The position numbers and the translations under genes were made by a program. A DNA stretch of 9,212 nucleotides, from NCBI GenBank assembly GCA_035282865.1, contig DATEVB010000253.1:1-9212 (forward strand), in the 5' to 3' direction. Positions 1-6,519 of the stretch are shown here, one piece after another. The number at the start of each line of letters is the position of its first letter. Position 1 is the first letter of the stretch. The DNA comes from UBA4744 sp035282865 (GTDB lineage Bacteria; Actinomycetota; Acidimicrobiia; Spongiisociales; UBA4744). Under the pieces are notes generated by a model, which did not search any database, was not told where the DNA came from, and saw only the letters and a list, made by a program, of their open reading frames with translations.

Positions 1-683
1 GCTTCGGAGGTGAGATCCAACAGCCAGGACCGCACCACCGAGCCGTAGCGCCAGATTTCGGCGATCTGGTGGAGGTCGAGACCAAACTCTGCTTTGGCTT
101 CCATTATGGCCAGCCCTTCGGCGTAGGCCTGCATGAGCCCGTACTCGATACCGTTGTGGATCATCTTGACGAAGTGGCCCGAACCGGCCGGTCCAACTCT
201 CCCCCATCCCTGATCGACGGCCGGCGCAAGCGTTTCGAAGATGGGGCCTATGTTCTCGACGATCTGCCGGTCGCCTCCCACCATCATCGAGTAACCGTCG
301 CTCAATCCCCAGATTCCGCCCGATGTGCCGCAGTCGATGAAATACATCCCCGACGAATCGCATTGTTCGGCCCGCCGGAGCGTATCGCGGTAGTAGGAAT
401 TGCCTCCGTCGATTATCACCGCGCCTGGCCCGAGAAACGGCAACACTGCCTCGAGGGTCTGGTCGACGGAAGCACCGGCCGGGACCATGATCCAGACGAT
501 CTGCGGGTCGGGTAGCTTGCCGGCCAGATCCTCGAGCGAAACCGCGCCTTCCGCCCCTTTTTCGACGATCTGCGCGACCGATTCGGGGTTGAGGTCGTAT
601 CCGACCACCCGGTGTCCGCCCTTCACCAACCGTTCGGTCATGTTGGCGCCCATCTTGCCCAGTCCGATCATTCCCAGTTCCAT
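1..683 (-). CDS. gnd: 6-phosphogluconate dehydrogenase (decarboxylating), short NAD-type, C-terminus outside window
   Basis: This enzyme oxidatively decarboxylates 6-phosphogluconate to ribulose 5-phosphate in the cytoplasmic pentose phosphate pathway. The gene is cut by the window edge: 227 complete codons are visible with no stop. The reading frame begins at an ATG (681-683) preceded by AAGGAG at a 6-nt spacing, so the start is well supported. Visible motifs are a Rossmann GLGKMG at residues 7-12, IIDGGNSYY at 90-98, the substrate-binding CGTSGG at 118-123, and the catalytic block FVKMIHNGIEYG at 171-182. In that block K173 and E180 have the spacing of the family's catalytic Lys and Glu. 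Residue D30 follows the second beta strand (GYDLNP); an acidic residue there normally favours NAD+ over NADP+, so this resembles the short GndA/YqeC-like group. It lies 93 bases behind pgi on the same strand and is probably cotranscribed with it. Confidence 0.93.
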   Translation of the reverse strand, partial: MELGMIGLGKMGANMTERLVKGGHRVVGYDLNPESVAQIVEKGAEGAVSLEDLAGKLPDPQIVWIMVPAGASVDQTLEAVLPFLGPGAVIIDGGNSYYRDTLRRAEQCDSSGMYFIDCGTSGGIWGLSDGYSMMVGGDRQIVENIGPIFETLAPAVDQGWGRVGPAGSGHFVKMIHNGIEYGLMQAYAEGLAIMEAKAEFGLDLHQIAEIWRYGSVVRSWLLDLTSE

Positions 684-776
684 ACGAAGCTCCTTACGCG
701 ATGAGGCCCAACCCGGCCAGGTCGCTCGCTAATTGTGCGACCGTTTCGAAACGAATCGAAGAACAAGGTGGTGAGA
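684..776 (-). other. pgi-gnd spacer with small inverted repeats
   Basis: This short spacer follows the pgi stop. It contains a perfect 12-base palindrome, CGTTTCGAAACG, at 742-753, and next to it an inverted repeat GGTCGC/GCGACC at 720-742 with an 11-base loop. No U-run follows on the minus strand, so it does not look like a standard intrinsic terminator. It could be an operator, an RNA stem that separates pgi from gnd expression, or chance. The gnd ribosome binding site AAGGAG is at 690-695. Confidence 0.3.
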
Positions 777-2438
777 TCAGTCACGAAGCGCCACCCGAAG
801 GGCGGCGAGGCCTTGCGCCTGGTTGCCACCGAGGTTGACTCGCAGCACCCTGCGGTGGCGTTGCCGCATCGCCCGGTAGTCGCCAACGGATTGGGCCGCT
901 ATCAATTGGCCGAAGGTGTAGTCGGTTTCCGGCACGGTTAGGTCGTGGTCGGGCTCGTCGACGATCTGAAGGAACAAGCCGCCGGCCGGACCACCCTTGT
1001 GGAGCTGTCCGGTCGAGTGGAGGAAGCGCGGTCCGTAGCCGACGGTGGTGGCCATACGAAAACGGTGCTGCAGGTCTCCCCGGATCGAGTGGAGGTACTT
1101 TCCGACCGACGCTCTCATTGGCAGGTAAGCCTGGACGGCCAGGTAGTCGCCGGGTTGGACGGTGCTCAGCCAGGCTTTGGCATGGTCCGCCATTGACTCG
1201 ACGTCGCCGCTCGCTATTTCCAGCGGTGGTTCACCCTGATCGCCGGTCCCCTCCATCGCTTCATTGGCGAGCGTCTTGGCCAGCTGCACGTCTGGCTGAT
1301 TGAAGGGGTGGATACCAAGCACAGCACCGGCGGCGGCGACCGCCATCTCGGCGCCAAACATCTCAGCGGCAAGATCGTAGCGGTCCTCGAGCTTGATCCG
1401 TGCAACCGGGTGACCGGCTTGCTGGAGTTCCTGCACAGCGGCCACCTGGGTTTCGTCCTGGTCCCCATCGAGTGACAGATAGACGAAGAAACGATCCGAT
1501 CCGTAGCCGTCGGGAGCCTCCAGAATTTCACCGGCTACCGGAACGATCCCTTTGCCATCCTTGCCGGTCGATTCGGCGATCAGTTGCTCGACCCAATCCG
1601 GGAAGGCAGCCAGGGCCGGCGAGACGATGAACGTGATCTTGTCGCGACCGGCCAGCGCCAATTCGCCTATTGCCGCACCCAGCTGGAGGGCCCGGTTGTC
1701 GGGTACAGCAACGGATGGTCCGGTCGCCTCAGCAATGACCGCGGCCCGATCGAGCAGCTTCTCGGGATCAACCCCGATCAGCGAGGCGGGGACGAGCCCG
1801 AAATCGGTAAGGGCCGAGTACCTTCCCCCCACATCGGCCGGGGCGTGGAATACGGCCCGGAAGCCGCGCTCGGTCGCCACGGTCTCCAACGACGAGCCCG
1901 GATCGGTGACGGCAACGAAGTGGGCTCCGGGCGTGGCGGTGGCTTCATTGACCACCGCCCAAAAGTAGCGAAACCCGGACATGGTCTCGAGGGTGCCGCC
2001 TGATTTGGAGGACACAACGAAGATCGTCTTAGCCGCCTCGATGTGATCGCCGACGGTCCGGACGGCGTCGGGATGGGTGCTGTCGAGAACCAGCAGTTCC
2101 GGGTGACCCGGGGCGTTGCCGAACGTGCGCTGATAGACCTCGGGCGCGAGGCTCGAGCCGCCCATCCCCAAGAGCACAACATGACGGAAGCCCTCCCGCC
2201 GGACGCCGTCGGCCAGAGCGCGCCATGCCGGAAGTTTGCTGCGCATGGTTTCGTGAAGGGTCAACCATCCCAAGCGATCGGTCAGCTCTGGCTGGGGCTC
2301 GGCAGACCAGAGCGTCGGGTCCTTCGCCCAGAGCCGGCGTCCGAAGTCCTCCTCCTGCCAGCGGTCCAACCGATCGTGGACTACCTCCGCATAATCCCCG
2401 AGCGCAAGCACCTGAGACCGAGAATCATGGTTCACCAT
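777..2438 (-). CDS. pgi: Glucose-6-phosphate isomerase (relative of the isomerase half of transaldolase/isomerase fusions)
   Basis: This 553-residue cytoplasmic enzyme interconverts glucose 6-phosphate and fructose 6-phosphate. It carries two SIS-type sugar-phosphate domains. Motifs in order are LGMGGSSLAPE at 90-100, the phosphate-binding SSKSGGTLET at 143-152, GGRYSALTDFGLVPA at 204-218, AESTGK at 288-293 (E289 matches the family's catalytic Glu), GIHPFNQPDVQLAK at 375-388, and HSTGQLHKGG at 474-483. The last motif and the C-terminus resemble, from memory, the isomerase half of bifunctional transaldolase/phosphoglucose isomerases rather than the E. coli enzyme. No transaldolase part is fused here: upstream of the ATG (2436-2438) lies a non-coding gap with a GGGGA ribosome binding site. 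It is the first gene of a likely pgi-gnd transcript feeding glycolysis and the pentose phosphate pathway. Confidence 0.95.
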   Translation of the reverse strand: MVNHDSRSQVLALGDYAEVVHDRLDRWQEEDFGRRLWAKDPTLWSAEPQPELTDRLGWLTLHETMRSKLPAWRALADGVRREGFRHVVLLGMGGSSLAPEVYQRTFGNAPGHPELLVLDSTHPDAVRTVGDHIEAAKTIFVVSSKSGGTLETMSGFRYFWAVVNEATATPGAHFVAVTDPGSSLETVATERGFRAVFHAPADVGGRYSALTDFGLVPASLIGVDPEKLLDRAAVIAEATGPSVAVPDNRALQLGAAIGELALAGRDKITFIVSPALAAFPDWVEQLIAESTGKDGKGIVPVAGEILEAPDGYGSDRFFVYLSLDGDQDETQVAAVQELQQAGHPVARIKLEDRYDLAAEMFGAEMAVAAAGAVLGIHPFNQPDVQLAKTLANEAMEGTGDQGEPPLEIASGDVESMADHAKAWLSTVQPGDYLAVQAYLPMRASVGKYLHSIRGDLQHRFRMATTVGYGPRFLHSTGQLHKGGPAGGLFLQIVDEPDHDLTVPETDYTFGQLIAAQSVGDYRAMRQRHRRVLRVNLGGNQAQGLAALRVALRD

Positions 2439-2491
2439 TGCTTCCCCGTTTGTTGCGACACGACGGCATAGCCGCCACCACCACTGTAGAA

Positions 2492-2505
2492 GTCGCCCAG
2501 GCGAC
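2492..2505 (-). terminator. Weak hairpin between the TfoX-domain gene and pgi
   Basis: An inverted repeat GTCGCC-2 nt-GGCGAC (5-bp stem with a 4-nt loop if folded realistically) sits about 35 bases behind the stop of the TfoX-domain gene. The minus-strand sequence after it begins TTCTACAG, which is not a real U-run. It may end the upstream transcript weakly or be chance. No convincing promoter for pgi was seen in the 101-base gap 2439-2539. Confidence 0.25.
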
Positions 2506-2539
2506 CATTTGTTCCGGGGGTTACAAAGCGCGTTTCTGA

Positions 2540-2896
2540 CTACTTCTTCTCGGGCTTGTGCTTGGGCGGCATGGCGGCCACGTGTTCAAAGGCCCGCTCG
2601 CACCAGTCCGCAGTGCGCTCGGCATCGTCGCGCCAGGCGTGAGGAAGGGCGACGTACTCCCCCATCGACCGCCCCTCCGGCCCAAAGGGCCCCGCCCCCT
2701 CCACCCCGAGTAGCGAGGCACGGTCGTCTTCGGGAAGCCGGACACCGACGTCGGACCCGAACAGGCCCAGGAACATGTTCCCGTTCACAAAGGCGGCAAC
2801 GTTGCCGAACATCGGCTTGATCTCCACTCGCGGGTCATCGGGGACGATCGAACGGAAATAGTCCTTGTCGACTTCGGTTGGCTTGGGAATCTTCAC
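2540..2896 (-). CDS. TfoX N-terminal domain protein
   Basis: This small 118-residue cytoplasmic protein has the fold region found at the N-terminus of the competence regulator TfoX/Sxy. The family wording is IKPMFGNVAAFVNGNMFLGL near residues 26-45, then GVRLPEDDRASLL (51-63) and a C-terminal helix ADWCERAFEHVA (96-107). It lacks the C-terminal DNA-interaction half of enterobacterial TfoX. Such single-domain proteins are common in actinobacteria and their role is unknown, so competence should not be assumed. The start is placed at a GTG (2894-2896) preceded by GGAGG four bases away; the open frame continues further upstream but there overlaps the menC end and does not look like this family. 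It starts 40 bases behind menC and is probably cotranscribed with it. The C-terminus is lysine-rich (KHKPEKK). Confidence 0.82.
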   Translation of the reverse strand: MKIPKPTEVDKDYFRSIVPDDPRVEIKPMFGNVAAFVNGNMFLGLFGSDVGVRLPEDDRASLLGVEGAGPFGPEGRSMGEYVALPHAWRDDAERTADWCERAFEHVAAMPPKHKPEKK

Positions 2897-2936
2897 CTTT
2901 CCTCCCTCATGTACTCGATCTTCGCCCCTACACCGC

Positions 2937-4061
2937 TCAATGTGCAGCACGGATCTCCCGGACGCGGGTGGTGAGGGCCTGGATCCTCGCCTGGTCGAGC
3001 GAAACCCCGCTGCCGGGCTCGGCCAGGGGAACTCGCAGAGCACCGGCCTCCATCGTCCAGGGCGGATCGACGATGTCTTGTTCCCAGTAACGGTCGCTGG
3101 GACTCAGATCGGCGGGAAGCGCGAACGCTTCGAGCGAGGCGAGGGCCACGTTGTGAGCACGGCCGACACCGGTCTCGAGCATACCTCCCACCCAGAGGTC
3201 GATGCCGTGGGCAACCGCCATGTCGACCATCGCCAGGGCCGTGGTAAAGCCCCCAACCCGGCCCGGCTTCAGGTTGAGGACCCGCCCGGCTTCCTCGGAG
3301 ATCATCCGTTCCAGATTTGCGATGGTGATGACCGACTCGTCTAGACACACAGCTGTCCTGAGGCGCCGCTGCAGATCGGCGTGCCCTGCCAGATCGTCCG
3401 CCGGGAGCGGTTGCTCGATCATCTGAAGCCGGAACTCATCGAGGGCGGTCAGATGGTCGAGGTCGGCGCGCGTATAGGAGCCGTTGCCGTCGACGGTGAG
3501 GGCTACACCGTCTCCTACCCTCTGGCGGACTGCCCGAACGACTTCGAGATCGGCGCCCGGTTGGATCTTGAGCTTGATGCGCTGGTACCCCTGACCAACT
3601 GCGGCGGCAGCAGCGTCGGCCGTCTCCTCGGGCGTTCCAGTCAATCCAATGGCAATCCCGGCGGGAACGGTGGAGCGAGTGCCGCCCAGCAACCCGGCCA
3701 GCGGTAGGTTCTCTCTCCTGGCATCCAGGTCCCAGCAGGCCATCTCGAGCGCGGCTCGAGCCATGGGCTCGGTGAGGGCAACATCACCCATGGCGGTGAT
3801 GATCCCCGATGGATCCTCGACGTCCAGCCCCACCGCTCGTGGCGCCAACCGGCCGGTGATGGTTCCCCACGCCCCATCGACGGTCTCGGTCGTGTAGCCG
3901 GGAACGGCGCCGGCCACGCACTCTGCTGTGCCGGGGGTGCCGTCCCCGTCTTCGAGTTCAACCAGCAGCAACCGGCGATGGGCGACTATCCCGTGTGCGG
4001 TGGCGAATGGGGCGCGAAGGGCCAGTTCGATCTCCCGCACGGTCAGCCGTTCGACGCGCAT
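2937..4061 (-). CDS. menC: MenC-type o-succinylbenzoate synthase / enolase-superfamily enzyme
   Basis: This 374-residue enzyme belongs to the muconate-lactonizing subgroup of the enolase superfamily. MenC dehydrates SHCHC to o-succinylbenzoate in menaquinone synthesis; close relatives are N-succinylamino acid racemases. The active-site set is complete: KLK at 163-165 with K165 as general base, metal ligands D191 (VDGNGS), E216 (IEQPL) and D241 (LDES), and the second catalytic lysine K265 (NLKPGRVGG). GGMLETGVGRAHN at 292-304 is typical of the second MenC type, which includes promiscuous racemases. The start ATG at 4061 matches the family's N-terminus (MRVERLTVRE); an in-frame TTG at 4100 seems less likely. 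It lies 78 bases behind fdhD, with a hairpin in between. No other men genes are visible, so the synthase-versus-racemase assignment is open. Confidence 0.85.
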   Translation of the reverse strand: MRVERLTVREIELALRAPFATAHGIVAHRRLLLVELEDGDGTPGTAECVAGAVPGYTTETVDGAWGTITGRLAPRAVGLDVEDPSGIITAMGDVALTEPMARAALEMACWDLDARRENLPLAGLLGGTRSTVPAGIAIGLTGTPEETADAAAAAVGQGYQRIKLKIQPGADLEVVRAVRQRVGDGVALTVDGNGSYTRADLDHLTALDEFRLQMIEQPLPADDLAGHADLQRRLRTAVCLDESVITIANLERMISEEAGRVLNLKPGRVGGFTTALAMVDMAVAHGIDLWVGGMLETGVGRAHNVALASLEAFALPADLSPSDRYWEQDIVDPPWTMEAGALRVPLAEPGSGVSLDQARIQALTTRVREIRAAH

Positions 4062-4079
4062 GACCTCATCATCCCCGCT

Positions 4080-4100
4080 TTGGCGTGGTAGGCACGCCAA
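4080..4100 (-). repeat. Perfect inverted repeat (8-bp stem, 5-nt loop) in the fdhD-menC gap
   Basis: The arms TTGGCGTG and CACGCCAA are perfectly complementary around a 5-base loop. The hairpin begins 18 bases upstream of the menC ATG and 37 bases behind the fdhD stop. No U-run follows on either strand, so it is not a typical intrinsic terminator. It could be a processing or stability stem in the mRNA, or an operator for a dimeric regulator. Confidence 0.6.
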
Positions 4101-4139
4101 TGCGGTGGGTGATGGTACGAAGCCGGAACCGGGAAAGAC

Positions 4140-4934
4140 TCAGTGGATGCGCGGCTCGCCCGAGTAAACGTTGCACTCCTCGCCTCTCAAGAACCCCACC
4201 ACGGTGGCTCCCAACTCCCTCCCCAGCTCGATGGCCAACGAGGAGGCGGCCGAGACACCGCACACTACTGAGATACCGGCCAGCGCCGCCTTCTGGACTA
4301 TCTCGAAGGACACGCGCCCGGACACCAGCAGGACCAACTCGGGTAGGGGCCAGGCATCTACGGCCAGGGCACCGACCAGCTTGTCAACGGCGTTGTGGCG
4401 ACCGACGTCCTCTCGCAATGCCACCAGCTCACCTCGAGGCGTGAAGGCGGCTGCGGCGTGGATGCCGCCCGTCAAGGTGAACCCCGACTGTTGGGCCCGC
4501 ATTTGTCCGGGCAACGAGAACAGCACCTGCCTGTCTATGACGGGGCCGTCCCGCAGCGGGGGCGCCGCCACCCGGACCACATCGATGGAGGCTTTCCCGC
4601 ACACCCCGCACGAGGAGGTCGTGTAGAGGTTCCGCCGGAACTGCTCCGGATCGACGGTGATCCCAGGGGCGAGTTCCGCCACCCAGCGGTCCCCCTGGTC
4701 GTCACCGGGAAGCGGGCGAAGGTCGGCGATTTCGGAGGGCCGCAGGATGATGCCCTCGGTGAGGGCGAACCCGAGCGCCAGATCGGCGTCGTGGCCCGGG
4801 CTTCGCATCAGGACCGCGATCGGTGTGTCACCCAGCCGCAACTCAAAGGGCGCCTCGGCGACAATGTGATCGGTGACGACCTCCTGATTGGTCGGGCCGA
4901 CCCTGGTCACCCGGGCTCGTACGGTGGGATGCAC
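4140..4934 (-). CDS. fdhD: Formate dehydrogenase accessory sulfurtransferase FdhD
   Basis: FdhD transfers sulfur (from IscS in E. coli) to the bis-guanine-dinucleotide molybdenum cofactor of formate dehydrogenase, making the active sulfido form. This 264-residue protein has the full family pattern: EAPFELRLGD at 27-36, RSPGHDADLALGFALTEGI at 44-62, the sulfur-carrying CGVCG loop with C109 and C112, GGIHAAAAF at 156-164, REDVGRHNAVDKL at 174-186, SGRVSFEIVQKA at 205-216, and a C-terminus beginning GFLRGEECNVYSGE at 247. The start is a GTG (4932-4934) with no clear Shine-Dalgarno sequence; another in-frame GTG lies eight codons later, so the exact start is uncertain. It follows the secreted-protein gene by 44 bases on the same strand. 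Its presence supports a working molybdenum or tungsten formate dehydrogenase in this genome, fitting the module at 6520-9170. Confidence 0.95.
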   Translation of the reverse strand: MHPTVRARVTRVGPTNQEVVTDHIVAEAPFELRLGDTPIAVLMRSPGHDADLALGFALTEGIILRPSEIADLRPLPGDDQGDRWVAELAPGITVDPEQFRRNLYTTSSCGVCGKASIDVVRVAAPPLRDGPVIDRQVLFSLPGQMRAQQSGFTLTGGIHAAAAFTPRGELVALREDVGRHNAVDKLVGALAVDAWPLPELVLLVSGRVSFEIVQKAALAGISVVCGVSAASSLAIELGRELGATVVGFLRGEECNVYSGEPRIH

Positions 4935-4978
4935 GGGTCGCAGCCTATCGGGCCGCCGCCGTTGGTGGCCGACGTTGG

Positions 4979-5845
4979 CTATCCGGTCGTTTCGATCCTG
5001 GTGACGATCTCGTCGACCGGATAAGCGAGTGTGGCGGATGGACTAACCGGACCGATATCGATCCAGGCGTTGACCCCCACCCGGTAGGCGGCCTGCCAGC
5101 GGAATGAGACCGTCACCGGATAGCCGTCGACCTCGGGATAACACCCGGTCCGGCCCTGTTCGTCGCAGGTCTTCGTCTCGTACAGGTGGTAGGCCGCCCC
5201 ATCGGGATAACCGATGAATCGACCCAGTTCCGATTCGTGGAGCACCAGCGGGGAAGTGGTTGCGTCACCCCAGTCGACCACCACCTCATCGACCCACGCC
5301 CCCACCTCGAGGATGGTCCCGAGGGGTGAGGTCAACGTTCCCTCGATGCGGTCGGGAATCGCCGCCCACACATAGGTCTCGAGACCGGTGAAGCCCTGCA
5401 CGGGGCTCACCTCGATCCGTGGCTCGGCCAGCAGCCATCGCTCGAGGTAATCCCAGGCCAGGAGACGCAGATCCTCACCCGGGATCCCCTCACAGGCGTA
5501 GACCGTGGTGTCGAGAACGATCCCAACGCCGACATCCTGCCCGATCGTCACGATAGTGCCGTCCCTCGAGATGATCACCCACTGCGTAACCTTGGTGGTC
5601 CAGTACCAGCACTCCGACCCGTCGACATTCGAGCCCAGTTGGGGATAGAGGACAGGCGGCTCGGTCTCCATGACGGTGTAGGTTCCGTCGCTGCCGGCGA
5701 GCCAACAGACGTCTTCGTAGGTGATGTCACCGCTGTCAGGGTCTTCCCCCTGCGCGATAATGCAGACCGCTTCCGCTTTGGCAGGCTCGGCCAGAAAACC
5801 GACCAACGACCCGACCAACATGAGAAACACTGTCACACGCCTCAC
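4979..5845 (-). CDS. Secreted protein with signal peptide, PKD-like region, unknown function
   Basis: This predicted exported protein of 288 residues is not firmly recognised. The N-terminus has arginines, a hydrophobic stretch (VTVFLMLVGSLVGFLA, residues 4-19) and a likely signal peptidase site after AKA (residues 22-24). The mature part has six cysteines (28, 47, 79, 118, 227, 235), suggesting up to three disulfides outside the cell. The middle and end (VSPVQGFTGLETYVWA, 146-161; VVVDWGDATTSP, 188-199; AYHLYETK, 218-225; YPVTVSFRWQAAYRV, 242-256) recall actinobacterial PKD-like secreted proteins; this is a resemblance from memory. The chosen GTG start overlaps the lipoprotein stop as GTGA, implying coupled translation, and gives the best signal peptide. 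Upstream in-frame ATGs at 5878 and 5941 would add an arginine-rich extension inside the lipoprotein gene. Confidence 0.8.
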   Translation of the reverse strand: MRRVTVFLMLVGSLVGFLAEPAKAEAVCIIAQGEDPDSGDITYEDVCWLAGSDGTYTVMETEPPVLYPQLGSNVDGSECWYWTTKVTQWVIISRDGTIVTIGQDVGVGIVLDTTVYACEGIPGEDLRLLAWDYLERWLLAEPRIEVSPVQGFTGLETYVWAAIPDRIEGTLTSPLGTILEVGAWVDEVVVDWGDATTSPLVLHESELGRFIGYPDGAAYHLYETKTCDEQGRTGCYPEVDGYPVTVSFRWQAAYRVGVNAWIDIGPVSPSATLAYPVDEIVTRIETTG

Positions 5846-6423
5846 GGAAGTTGACGATCTCTCGTGTACACGTTGCATGCTTCTTCCCATACGTCGCCCC
5901 GATAGGCAGACCTCCACCGACCGTCTGAGGGTCGCGGCCAAAGCGCCACGATCGCCTCCCCCTCAGCCCCCTCTCCACGGAAGGCTGTTGAATCCCCGTA
6001 GTAAGACACAGCTAGACAATCTTCTCGATCGATCAAGATCTCTCGCACCTCAATCAGAGTTGATTGGAGTGTCGGCTGGGCAACGAAGAAGGAGTCGTCC
6101 GCCATCAACTCAACACCTCGGTCAAAGCTCTTCTCCACAGCCACAGAGTCCGCAAGGGCTTGTTCGTCGTCGCGATAGATCGCATCAAACCAACCAAATT
6201 GAACCTCCCGCACGATCTCGGTCACTTCTGCAATCCGCTGATCGACAGAGACCGTGCTGGTCGTTTGGGGAACGGTGGTCGTGGTGGTGCTCGAGGTGGT
6301 GGTCGTGCTCACCACTGCCGTCGGAGAGGTCGTCGCCGCCGGTTTGGAGGTGCACGACACCACCATCAGCGCACACGTCAGCACCAAACCAACCCGGCGC
6401 ACGCGCCCCACTCCGCTCACCAT
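5842..6423 (-). CDS. Lipoprotein with Thr-rich linker, unknown function
   Basis: This is a predicted membrane-anchored lipoprotein of 193 residues with no recognised function. A basic and hydrophobic N-terminus (RVRRVGLVLTCALMV) leads to the lipobox VVSC, with C24 as the lipid-carrying cysteine. Residues about 31-60 form a Thr/Ser/Val linker (for example TTTTSSTTTTTVPQTT), a style frequent in Acidimicrobiia-type actinomycetes. The globular part has an alpha/beta-looking pattern (TEIVREVQFGWFDAIYRDD, 68-86; REILIDREDCLAVSYYGDS, 127-145) and a terminal region with WRSAYRGDVWEEACNVY (170-186), loosely like small NTF2-like or DUF domains, but this is not claimed. C136 and C183 could form a disulfide. 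The start is uncertain: ATG at 6423 is preferred, but a GTG at 6456 extends the frame 11 codons and other GTGs follow within the signal region. The stop overlaps the next gene's start. Confidence 0.82.
   Translation of the reverse strand: MVSGVGRVRRVGLVLTCALMVVSCTSKPAATTSPTAVVSTTTTSSTTTTTVPQTTSTVSVDQRIAEVTEIVREVQFGWFDAIYRDDEQALADSVAVEKSFDRGVELMADDSFFVAQPTLQSTLIEVREILIDREDCLAVSYYGDSTAFRGEGAEGEAIVALWPRPSDGRWRSAYRGDVWEEACNVYTRDRQLP
6255..6325. repeat. Low-complexity tract coding the Thr/Ser linker
   Basis: On the plus strand this stretch is rich in gtggt and tcgtg units; gtggtcgtg appears twice. On the minus strand it encodes the Thr-rich linker of the lipoprotein. Such tracts can change length by slippage, so linker length may vary between strains. 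Confidence 0.6.
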
Positions 6424-6477
6424 GCCCCCTGAACCACCGTGGCCGGCCCTTCTCACAGCCGACAGCGTTGCATAACG

Positions 6478-6507
6478 ATACTACACGTCACGTCGGGTCG
6501 CTTTCAA
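6478..6507 (-). promoter_or_regulatory. Sigma70-like promoter for the lipoprotein/secreted-protein pair
   Basis: On the minus strand a TTGAAA -35 hexamer (6502-6507) and a TAGTAT -10 hexamer (6478-6483) are separated by 18 bases. Both are close to the consensus and stand out in GC-rich DNA. Transcription would begin near 6470, about 45 bases before the preferred lipoprotein ATG. The promoter begins 12 bases behind the stop of the Fe-S protein gene, so the pair can be expressed independently of the dehydrogenase module. Confidence 0.6.
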
Positions 6508-6519
6508 GACGGGCCAACC

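Noticed and set aside
1584..2003. Plus-strand open frames opposite pgi
   Set aside because: The minus-strand isomerase motifs explain this region; the plus-strand products look random.
2439..2539. Promoter for pgi (TTCTAC with TATGCC)
   Set aside because: The spacing is about 15 bases and the match to consensus is poor; no other candidate was convincing.
2897..3043. N-terminal extension of the TfoX-domain protein
   Set aside because: The added residues are an out-of-frame reading of the menC end and the short gap; the GTG at 2896 has GGAGG and fits the domain length.
4395..5024. 209-residue plus-strand open frame
   Set aside because: It is opposite fdhD, shows no recognisable motif and has no convincing ribosome binding site.
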